DNA from: Cotesia glomerata
Lineage: Eukaryota > Arthropoda > Insecta > Hymenoptera > Braconidae
Assembly: GCF_020080835.1 (NCBI RefSeq)
Contig: NC_058161.1
Coordinates: forward strand, 15,861,603-15,925,602
DNA: 64,000 nucleotides
Direction of reading: 5' to 3'
This document shows positions 12,075-22,000 of this stretch, in pieces. How positions within the stretch are numbered: position 1 is the first letter of the stretch; the number at the start of each line of letters is the position of its first letter. Position numbers and translations under genes: made by a program. Below the pieces are notes generated by a model. The model was not told the origin of the DNA and ran no database searches. It worked only from the letters and a program-made list of their open reading frames with translations.

Positions 12075-12280
12075 AAATTCTAAACGATACATTATCACAT
12101 GATTGTATAAAATGTTCACGTCGTCAAAAAGAAGATATTCACGTGGATCTTATATACTTATTTAAGCACAATAATTTGTCGCAATATATAAATGTGCATG
12201 ATGGAGATTCTTTTGATGAAGTAGAAATTATTTTTGAGGATTTTTTTAATGATCTAAAGGTGAATTATACCGTTGATTAA
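12075..12280 (+). pseudogene. Chemosensory protein (CSP/OS-D)-like second exon, orphan
   Basis: Phase-1 exon after an AG acceptor (either tttag at 12070 or gtag at 12074), reading ILNDTLSHDCIKCSRRQKED and on to a stop after 67 residues. The Cys-x2-Cys, the following RRQKED (family usually x-KQKE), the helix IYLFKHNNLSQYI and an HDGD segment in place of the usual YDPDG fit the C-terminal half of a CSP, a small secreted carrier of hydrophobic ligands. No exon 1 was found within several hundred bases upstream, so it may be a relic; an exon hidden further upstream, inside the PEX1 introns, was not seen. Divergence at the W-x-x-L and YDP positions is high. Confidence 0.6.
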
Positions 12281-12465
12281 GATCATTGGTGTAATTCACC
12301 TAGCTAAATATCTTAATCGCAACAATTAATAATTTTAACAAATTAAAAGTAATATTTTATTAATAAATAGCAACTAATTTATAGAAATAATAAAAAATAT
12401 TAAACACTAAAATTATAAAATTAGGTATATCATTAAAAAAAATGTTTTTTGTGAGGAATAAAAAG

Positions 12466-12633
12466 TACACAGTAAAAAATTTTTCGTCAAATTTAACACA
12501 AAAATTTGTGTTGACTTTTTACGCAATTTATGTTGAGTCAACACTCTGTTGTGTTGAATCAACATACTAAAATGTTAAATTATACACAAACATTTTTACA
12601 CTTTACACAATGACGAAAATTTTTTACTGTGTA
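12466..12633. mobile_element. Short MITE, ACACAGTAAAAAATTTTTCG termini
   Basis: ACACAGTAAAAAATTTTTCGTCA-type end and its inverse (TGACGAAAATTTTTTACTGT) bracket 168 bp containing further inverted words around TGTTGA. It is followed by a (TTA)n tract at 12638-12664. Confidence 0.7.
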
Positions 12634-12701
12634 AAATTATTATTATTATTATTATTATTATTATAATTATACTTGAACACATGTAAGTGCGAATACACGT
12701 G

Positions 12702-14512
12702 TAGTCTAGTCAACATGTGCCTTTTAGGTGAAAATTTTTTATTCACCTCGGAAAATTATGATCGAGGTGTCATTCGATTCGTCATCGCATCTAGAAACTT
12801 TTCGAAAAATTTGCAGGGGCACTTGCAAAAATTACAAAAGTTATAAACAATTTAGTAAAAAAAAGAAGAGTTTGGTTTTTTTGCGAATACCTAAAAAAGT
12901 ATTCAAAATTTTTGAATTTTGAAAAAAGATCTAAAGAGAGGAAGAAATTTCCTGAAAAGAGTCCCACCTCTCGAAACTCTCGAACCAATATTAATAATTT
13001 TTTTAGAGGGTTGAAAATACGGCCGAAAACATATGCGTAAGCTCCGCGCACTTCAGACCTTTAATAAAAAAATATTATTTAAGCTTATTAAATATGAAAG
13101 TTAAGAACTAAAAAAATTCAGGCACCTACAGAATAGATCAATGAACAATAATCCGTCGATCAAAAATTTTTATCGCGATTTTTCAATTAGTTATTCATTA
13201 ATTAATTAACAATTTTTTGTAGCACGAACACCAACATTGAAAGTGCGATAATTGTTAAACTCTAAATTTGGAATTTTTTTTTCTTTCACGGAACTATTTT
13301 ACAAAGGCTAAAGATTCCCGTAAGAAAAATTAAAATATTGTTAATTTTCATTTTGTTATTAACAATTTACTTAAGTTAAAAATTATCAACCTTGATTAAA
13401 CATTGAAAAAAATATTTTTTTTTATAATATTGCTATTGATCTGTTTTCTTATTACGATCATAAGCTACTTAAAAATGATTTAAAAAAATTTTTATCCCAT
13501 ATTGTTAAAAAAATTGTTATAAACAAATGCGTTGTTTATAAGATAATCTGAAAATTTTTTTGTTAACATTATCTTTGATGAAAATTATGTTTAAAAAAAT
13601 AAAAAAAAGCCGTTTCTTAAAAAAATTTTTTTATTGCTTAAAAACGCATTTGTTATTTAACAATTTTTTTATTACGACTTGTTATGAAAATTAAGGAACC
13701 ATTTTTTTTTTTAATCATTATTTATCTTGCTTTCCGATGTCTAAAAAAAATATTTTATTTTTATTCAAATTTTAATTGTTTATGTAATAAACAATTTGTT
13801 ATAAAACAATTGAAGTTTTTATTTATATTTTTTTCTTTGCTCTAAAAAATACAACAAAAACAGCCCAGTATTAGTTTTTGCATAAAAATTGATTTTTCGA
13901 TTTTTTATTTAATTTTAAGTTTTCTCGTATATTCAAACTTTCCTTTCGTGCCTGCTTTTCTTTATTTATTATTAATATTACTTATATACTGTTGCAGATA
14001 CAACAAATTCATCTGAACTTTTTTTTTTTCTAAATTAACTATTCAACAAGTTTATAACCAAACCAAAGCTGTAACTTAATTATTTATATAATTTTTTTGC
14101 AATTATTTATGAAAATTAAAGGAAAAAATTTTTTTTTTGCTTTTAAAATCGAATTATCTCATAAACTAGAACAGTTGCGACAAAAGTTAAGTACCTGTAT
14201 CTTTTTTATTCTGCATTAGTTAATGAACAATATGATCTCCTATCTGAGACTGTGACCTTAAAATTTATGAAGCAATTAGCATCTATTAATAAGAATGTAT
14301 CGAGCAAAATTTTTCGGGATTTTTTTTTCACACTTAAAATATAAATTTATTCATAAATGCATGTGAATTTTTTTTTGGAAAATTACATAAATTTACTAAC
14401 TCCAAATTTTTCAAAAAGTTCCTAGATGCGATGACGAATTGAATGACACCACGATCATAATTTTCCGAGGCGGATAAAAAATTTGAACCTAAAAGACACA
14501 TGTTGACTAGAC
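12702..14512. mobile_element. Element with inverted arms about 110 bp long
   Basis: The stretch 12702-12812 (GTCTAGTCAACATGTGCC, later CGTCATCGCATCTAG) is repeated inverted at 14401-14512. The 1.6 kb between has AT-rich sequence and no credible ORF. True ends and target duplication could not be placed. Confidence 0.55.
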
Positions 14513-14579
14513 TAGTGATCGAGAATATTTTAAAATTTGCGAGCGCATGTAAAAATAGAAGGGTAGTGAGGCCCACGTT

Positions 14580-14975
14580 AATATAGAGAGGATAGTTCCC
14601 CCAACAGTTTTCTTAAGAGAAAGGGAAACGTTACTCCAGAAAACTGGCTCCTAATTGGACGGAGTTTTTCCCAATAATTTTCAAAGCGGTTCCACCCTAC
14701 ATTCTATAAAATAGTTGCTTCGGCATGAATTCGCTCTCTCGTGTGTAACAAGTCTCAGTGATCGTCACGCATAATTTCAAATAAATTTTTGTTCGATTAA
14801 CAAGTTTTAGTGACCATCACACATAATTCAAATCAATTTTTTTTTATGTTCAATTTCAATTCCAATTATTAACAAGTGTAATAAAACAACTAAGTTTTAA
14901 TTTAATAAATTTAATAATCAAGATAAATATCAAATTGTAAAATTCTAATTATCCACTGAAACACCCTGGCGGATC
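14580..14975 (+). promoter_or_regulatory. Possible TATA promoter, perhaps from an LTR remnant
   Basis: TATAAAATA at 14705 lies in locally GC-richer sequence with CGCTCTCTCGTGTGTAACAA about 30-45 bases downstream. Two similar phrases (ACAAGTCTCAGTGATCGTCAC and ACAAGTTTTAGTGACCATCAC) follow about 60 bp apart. No internal retroelement genes or matching second LTR was seen, so this is tentative. Confidence 0.25.
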
Positions 14976-14977
14976 TG

Positions 14978-15520
14978 AAATACCGTAGAATTACGGTATT
15001 ATACGGTAAAAATACGGTCGATATACTGTATGGATACCGTAGATTACAGTAGCATTCTACTTGCACGGTAGAAACCGTAAAACACCGTAACGTACAGTAA
15101 AGAACGGTGAAAATGCGGTATAGAACGGTAAAATTACGGTATAGAACGGTAAAATTGCGGTAGGGTACGGTGAAAATACGGTAGAATATATACTTCTGAA
15201 CTTTCCGCACTACCGTATTCCAATGGTACCTTACCGTCAAATATACTTTATTTTAGCGATAAGTTACCGTACAATTATGGTACTTTAGCGTACAAAAACA
15301 GTACTTTTTTACCGGATAATTATAGTATTTTACTAATAATTACGGTATTTTACCGTACAATCACGGTATCTTACCGTACAATAACGGTAAATTACTGTAC
15401 AATCACGGTACTTTGCCGTACAATCTCCGTAATTTACGGTGTCATACTGTATTACGGTAAATCACTGTACGTACCGTACTGTGGTACTGTGGTACTGTAC
15501 GTACCGTACTGTGATTTACA
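14978..15520. repeat. ACGGTA-rich minisatellite
   Basis: Dozens of TACGGTA/TACCGTA words at 10-25 bp spacing, with unit AACGGTAAAATTACGGTAT repeating in tandem near 15105-15180. The same units, inverted, are embedded at 25735-25910, so the array belongs to a dispersed repeat. Confidence 0.8.
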
Positions 15521-15736
15521 ATGGGAATCCCATTGTCTGCAAGCTTCTCGACAAAAAAACAATACGTCCAGGTTGGATTCACGAATTTCGAATCTTATAC
15601 AGATGTCTATGAAATAGAAAAAGAGGAGGGTATTGAGTACAAATATGAAAACAACCCAAATTATGATCAAGACACTTTTGTTGATCTTACCAAGGATTTT
15701 GATGAGTATATAGGACCTGTCGTCCTTAATAATTAG
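15521..15736 (+). other. Short unidentified ORF, possibly a repeat-derived fragment
   Basis: 71 codons from ATG at 15521, acidic C-terminal half (EKEEGIEYKYE, DLTKDFDEY). I recognise no domain. It begins immediately at the edge of the ACGGTA minisatellite, overlapping CCATTG words, so its 5' end is probably truncated by repeat sequence. An adjoining ORF at 15856-16086 is also unidentified. Neither can be called a gene from sequence alone. Confidence 0.2.
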
Positions 15737-16704
15737 TTAACATTACATTGACACGTAATTTTCGATAATAAATCAAGTTTCTTCAGTTTTTTTTTCTTTT
15801 CATCCCAAAATCTAACACCAAATGCAATGTTTTTTGGAACAAGCCACAATCTGATTTGATGTTAGGACTCCCTTTAATAAAGTTTACCGTTAATAACATT
15901 CAAAAGCGTAATAAAGGGTATTTTTGTAAATACTTTAGGAAATTAGAAAACTATTTTCCATTAACAATATTTTCCAGTTCACTTAGTAGTATTTTTGCCG
16001 GGCTTAACCCCAGCTTTGTATTATTTAAATTATTTTGGTCTTACCTCGGGATGTGGTTGGATAAAAAATTTAATACAAACATGTAAAGTTAGATACAAAA
16101 ATAAATGTTAAATTCATCCAGAAGGGCTTGTTCGGACATAGTCGTAGTAAAAATTATTAAGTAGGGAAGGCTAGTTTGATTATTTCCGAATAAAAACTAG
16201 TGATTCAGAAGGGTTATATAGATATTCGCTTCCTAAAATTTATTAATTCGAAAACTCGGTTTGAATATTGAATTAAAAACTACTTCCTAGTTTGTGTGCA
16301 ACTATTTTTTGGTTGGTGGTAAAATTTTGCTCTTCTTGAATAAAAACCTGTAGCAGTTTGATAGATATTGTTTGTATGTCATGTTACAAAACGCTGTACA
16401 TATTTCATTTTGTGGAGCATCCGACATATCTGTGACTAATTTCGGAGGGATGTGAGCTTTTGCTGAAATCTACTCATAGAGCTAAAATGCAATTATCTTC
16501 GTGTCATGTTTTTCCGTTAACATCTGGCAAACTGGAACGATTATATAGAACCGATATGAATGATAATTTGATATAAAAATATCGGGACATGATGATCATT
16601 TTCAGCATAAGGAATCTTCCGAACTACACTCTCAGCAGCGTTTAAAGACACTTCCGAGTTCAGTGTTAATAAATCATTGAATACAGATCAGTTTGCAGGT
16701 GGGT

Positions 16705-17140
16705 TCAATAGAATATGAGATATTTATCAAATCCTACTTGCCTGATTACATCACGATATTCCACGTTGTTATGCTTTAAGTGTTTTAATGAATCCCATAA
16801 GCTCCCTTGGACACCAAGACGGATTTTCTTATATTCCTGGTGGAGTAGATTAAGAACAGGTGCATTAGGAATGATAGGAGTAGCCTGCTCAACATTCTGT
16901 TGGTACTTTTTAATAAGGTTTCTTTTGAACAATTGGCCTTTTTGCAGTTCTAAATCTTTCGCAAATTCACATCTTTGTTTTCCAGTGACACGTTGTTTTT
17001 TCGAATAAGTAATATTACGTATTTTCGCTGTATGTAATAGCATAGTTATGTTTTCATCATTGTTAAAGGTAAAAATACACTCCCTCACGATGGCAGCTTT
17101 ACATAACTTTTCAGTACAAAACCCGAAAATCTTCACAACA
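16705..17140 (-). pseudogene. Orphan ORF with FLYWCH-like half-finger and downstream tail
   Basis: About 145 codons (the frame continues into a SINE-like repeat upstream and is not part of it). It begins near FGFCTEKLCKAAIVRE, resembling the second half of a FLYWCH zinc finger (C..CkA.iv), then a region QRCEFAKDLELQKGQLFKRN and IRLGVQGSLWDSLKHLKH. FLYWCH proteins and MULE-type transposons combine such a finger with this kind of basic tail. The first half of the finger is missing and a TA-microsatellite/SINE abuts it, so a truncated copy is likely. Identification is weak. Confidence 0.3.
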
Positions 17141-17166
17141 GATATATATATATATATATATATAAG

Positions 17167-17432
17167 AGGTTGGCAATAGCCTAATCGGCTCGGTACCTGC
17201 ATTTCGAGCGAGTGGGACCAGGGTTCGATTCCGGCGCGCACAAATATTTTTCAATGATTATAAACTAAGAATATGTGCGTTTCATTGCCAGCCTCTGTAC
17301 CGGTCGGATTTTCTGTGGTTTTCCCATATAGTTATGGAGGTAAAATGTCATTATAGAAGTACCTCCATACTATTTAAGACCGTAATGCAAATGCAGGTAC
17401 TGATTATAACGCGTAAGTCGGCCACAGTCGCA
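17167..17432 (+). mobile_element. SINE-like unit with tRNA-type Pol III promoter
   Basis: A-box TAGCCTAATCGG (17177-17188) and B-box GGTTCGATTCC (17222-17232) with normal spacing for a tRNA-derived internal promoter. The flanks do not pair into a tRNA acceptor stem, and about 200 bp of unrelated tail follows, the usual SINE layout. It sits between two TA microsatellites. Confidence 0.55.
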
Positions 17433-17622
17433 GCACATGTGTGTCGGGCATGAAAGAAAAAAAAATCCCGACATGCAGGGGGGTGGGGACGAAAAAAGTG
17501 GTTGAGAGTTATAATAACGGGGTTGAGAGACTATATTGCGGAGAAAAAAAGTGGAGAGACAATAATTCCCCACCCTCCCTTGTAAAACACTCTACAGTAA
17601 AACCATCCTCAATTATAACCTC

Positions 17623-17625
<3 letters not shown>

Positions 17626-17702
<77 letters not shown>
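17626..17702. repeat. (AT)n microsatellite
   Basis: Long uninterrupted AT dinucleotide run. A shorter one lies at 17142-17164. Confidence 0.95.
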
Positions 17703-17710
<8 letters not shown>

Positions 17711-17837
17711 TGTTTCCGTTATTTAAGTAATAAACGGATTGCTGGGCAAAGCTAAATATACACAGTAATTTTTGAGTAATATAAATTAAATTTGCGACAG
17801 TATATAGTAGTCCAACCGTTTTGCAATGCATAATATT

Positions 17838-17890
17838 TTTAACTTCCCGCTAAGAAAATCAAAGATTTTTTTTTTTTTTTTTTTTATAGA
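17838..17890 (+). repeat. 5' end of repeat 'B' followed by poly-T
   Basis: AACTTCCCGCTAAGAAAATC as at 2268 and 63349, then a T-run of about 22 bases. The rest of the element is absent. Confidence 0.5.
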
Positions 17891-18107
17891 GGAAGTAAAA
17901 TACATTTACGTATGCCAGGACTAGGTGTTTGCCTGGGTATGTCAGACTGAGAAGTCAATATCATTTTACAACAATACCGACTAAACATCCTCCTCTCTCC
18001 TTTCCTCATAGATGTTACAGGGAAGACTGGATCGGAACCGCGTTAGCATTACTTCAAACCAGTCCATGTTGCGTCTCACGACACCTACTTCTTGTTACTA
18101 CTGGTTT

Positions 18108-18408
18108 CTAATCCCTTTCTGCGATTTTTTCTTTTAAAAGGCGCTGCGCACAGGCTGCGACAGCTGATCAGTTTTCTTCTTTTTTGATCATGTAGGTTAC
18201 CAAGCTCTCAGAGGAGAGCGTGGTGCCTATTATTTCTTCGGTGCTGCTTCTGTCGTCCTTCCACCGATCACACTCGAAAAACGTGTGCTCGGCGTTGTCA
18301 ATTTTGTCTGAGCAGTATTTGCACGTTGGTGTGCTGTGCAAACCCATCTTGAAAAGATAGGCATTGAACTGCCCATGTCCCGTCAATAGCTGGGATCAGG
18401 CGTTTAAT
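18108..18408 (-). pseudogene. C-terminal fragment of a non-LTR retrotransposon ORF (R1/Jockey type)
   Basis: Minus-strand frame reads QLLTGHGQFNAYLFKMG, then a C-x2-C...H-x4-C finger (CKYCSDKIDNAEHTFFEC) followed by DRW, the conserved tail after the reverse transcriptase in R1-like LINEs. An in-frame TGA at 18168-18170 interrupts it at a place where a Trp is expected, and the frame then continues (AQRLLKEKIAERD) to TAG at 18108. The reverse transcriptase and endonuclease are absent, so it is a 5'-truncated dead copy. Confidence 0.75.
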
Positions 18409-18659
18409 AAATTTACTTTAAATACGACATTTTCTGAACCGTCAACCGACAAGCTCGCGAACTTCAGTGACCCTTATGTTTCTAATTTTTTTCACAATTT
18501 TCCTGAAAAACAAGCACCCCAGAATGATCGCTCCATTTTTTATTACAAAAAAAAAAACTTTTTCCGGGTTTATTTTTTCCGGGATTTATAAAATTATAAC
18601 TGAAAATTATTTTTTAGAAATTATAAAAATTTTTAGATTTTTGATCATGCCAAAGGTAT

Positions 18660-19075
18660 ATAAAAATTAATTATTATTAATGATCACCCACTTCACTACA
18701 CTTTGATGATTAACTGTACTTAATACAAGATATGTAAATTCTTATATTTATTATAAACTTAATTATCATTAAGCATATTTTATTCAAATTAAAAAACTAA
18801 ATATGTATTAACAAATTAATAGATACTTAAAATAAAAATATTCATTAGTTTAATTGGAGATTTTTGATGATACTGAAATTAGCAAACGTTTAAAAAATGT
18901 TTGATGTTTTTTATTAATTAAAATATAGCTAAAAAAAAATTTTTAATAAATTGCACTTATAGTTTTTTGAATCTTCCACATGTGAAATTTTATTTTTTAT
19001 TTTTTTTTATAGTGATTTTTTTAATTAAAAAAAATCTTTAAAATTTTCAGGTGTCTGCTGATTTCATTTTCATGA
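18660..19075. other. AT-rich spacer after the RNase T2-like gene
   Basis: Contains one degenerate copy of a dispersed 'ctgaaattagcaaacg' repeat (near 18870) that also appears in the Slik 5' intron. No gene seen. Confidence 0.4.
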
Positions 19076-22000
19076 TTATTGATTGATCTTACTATTTGGA
19101 TAAATAATTGTTTCATTATCTGGACAATCATTAGCAATGATAACTTCCTGACCTCTTGTAGTAGGTTCGAAGTCTTTGTTGAACCATATCAATACATCTA
19201 ACAAGTAGTATTCGTATGTTTTCTGTAGAAAAAAGAAAATCAGAGTTATCAAATTGAAGAAATGATAATCATTGTTGATAAAGTGTACCCTAGTAGCAAT
19301 TTGGTTCAAGCCTGGCTCAAAAATCGTGATAAAGTATCTGTATACAAATTTTTACAATTATTGGACAAGAAACTTACGGCAGATCATTCTTCAAGAATCA
19401 TCGAAAAATCGCTCCAGATATTTAACCAAGATTCTTGGGCAAGACTGGGATCAGAATTCGTCCAGAAAATGGCTAGAAATGGTGGAGCTCCCTACCATCA
19501 CTTTGTAAGACTCAGTTGTGAAGACAGATAAGAAGTTCTCATTCTTAATTCAGTACAATAAGAATGCGTACTATGTTAGTTTTTTACGTTTCTCGCGCAA
19601 GTCTGAGTGAAACTTCTTTACCAAAAATCTGGACAAATTCTGGCTAAGGTAAGTACCCATTAGTTGAACAGGTTTCAAAGTAAAATGTATTTTACCCTAC
19701 TTTTAATATATAAAGATGTAATATTAGTTCAAATTAGTGATTTTCATGAAAGTATAAACAATTTTGAATTGATTGAAGTGCAAAATAACCAAGATAATTG
19801 AATATTTATATTTTGACAACGATTTTAAGATAGACTATGAAAGGAGTAGTAGTTGAACAATCAATTCTGACAAGCCGCAGTAGTTAAATACTCCGGAAGC
19901 AGTAGTTGAACTAATAAAATATATGTCAATAGGCACAGCAAAAATTTTCAACGTTTTATTGAAATATCAAAAGAATTATAACACATTATTGAATAATATT
20001 AAAAATAATACTAAGGTAAAAGCCCCAATTATTGACGGGGGGCTAAATATTGACACCCTAAATTATTTTTAAATATATTAAATTATCTGTAATAAGAATA
20101 ACGATCAAATAAATTTTTATTAAATTCTAATTAATTAAAAAATTGAAAAAAATCACATTCAGTTCAAAATATTAAATATTAATTATTAAAAAAAAATAAA
20201 GTTAGCACCAGTTCATCAAATCCGAACAAAAACAGTTTCACTGTAAAAAAAATCGCGCCAAGTCCATGCATATAAGACTATTAAGAAAAAAAAAATTTTT
20301 TTTTTTCTTTACAAAAAGATATAAAATAGAAAAATTAAAAAATCCAAGTAACCGATATGATTGTATATGATTTTCGGAAATTAAAAAAAATTTTGTTGTA
20401 AATTTATAAATTAAAAAAAAAATTTTGGAACGTATTTAGTGTGCGTGGTTGCAAAATATTTTACTTTTAATGAAATTCGTAAAATCTATTTACTAGAACT
20501 TTAAAAAAATTGAAATACACAATGACGCACACCAAGTACGTTCCAAAATTTTTTTCTTAATTTTTAAATTTACAACAAAATTTTTTTTAATTTCCGAAAA
20601 TCATATACAATCATATCGGTTGCTTGGATTTTTTAATCTTTCTATTTTATATCTTTTGTAAAGAAAAAATTTCTTAATAGTCTTATGAACGTGGACTTGG
20701 CGCGATTTTACAGTGAAACTGTTTTGTTCAGATTTCAGCATTTTTGTAATTATAATAAAAATTTGCAATTGGTACTAACTTAAATCTCAAGTTGGCTGCA
20801 TTTTTTATAGCAAACTATCCCCTTGAAGCTACAGTTTATGTAAAAATAATTGCAGCGCACCCTGGCGGGTGTAGATGCAAGCTGTGAAATTTATTTTTTT
20901 AACTGTAGTTTCCCATCTATTGGAGGATTACCATGCATTCTCGAATTACTTAGTCTGTGGCATGTCACTTTTTACATCGAAAAAAAGTCAGGATCGAAAT
21001 TTTTGAGCTTGCTATAGTTTGTGCTGATAAAATTTAATAATTTCAAGTAAATTAATGGTTATAATTGAATATAATTAATTGATATCAGTAAAATAAAGTA
21101 TGAATTACTGTTATAATATAAAATTTAGGAACAAGAAGTACCGTCGAATTAAATAAAATTTTGCAACCTCGAAATACCGTTCTGCTTACAGTAAACACAC
21201 TCGGTAGTCTGGCGCTCCGTTTACAACGGATTTGAACGGAACTTGGCGCCAGATTCTACCGAATCTGTGGATCAGCTTACGAGCGTCTATTTTCTTAACA
21301 ACTTTGGTTAGAAAAGCATTTTTTTTAACTGCCGAGTTTAAATTAATTTTTTCATGTAATTATATGATCTATTTTTTTTTTTTTTAATTAACAATATATG
21401 AAATATTTATAAAATTAAATAATCGAAATTAATTGTATGCTTTACGATATTTAAATAATGGGAGTCAATAACTAGTTCATAATTTTTATGGTGAATCCCA
21501 TATTGACAGCCAGTCGACAGCGCTATGACGCCTTTTTTTTAAGTATAAAATACGTTATATACGCGATTATATTCAAGGCTTTTAACTGTCAAATAACTCG
21601 GCGTGTTTTAGTATTAAATAAGTTTTTAAATAAATTGTTATAATTTTCATAATAATTATTCATTCATAGAAATTATTATTAATTAACTTTAATAATATTG
21701 ATTACTTTATATCAAGTTTTTGATATTTAAATAACAATATAACCAAATGATTCGACGCATGTGCAGTAGGGGCGTCAATAATTGGAGTTACGGTACGTCA
21801 ATAATTAGATCAATCAGTTTTTAACCCGTCAATAATTGGTGTATCCAGCATCCAAGTCATATATTTAATTATTTAAAATTAATTAGTAAATATTACTGAT
21901 TATCATTTTAAAAAAAGAAATTGATTAGTTAAAACATTACTGAAGACATTACCACAAACAAAATTCATCGATATTTATATTTGATTGCTTAAAAAAAATG

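Noticed and set aside
14911..15240. 109-codon minus-strand ORF
   Set aside because: Generated by the ACGGTA minisatellite (repeating YRIFTVLYR pattern), not a gene.
19262..19531. 89-codon plus-strand ORF next to the RNase T2-like last exon
   Set aside because: It sits in repeat-derived intron sequence with 'caagcctggctc' type words; no domain recognised and no splice partners.
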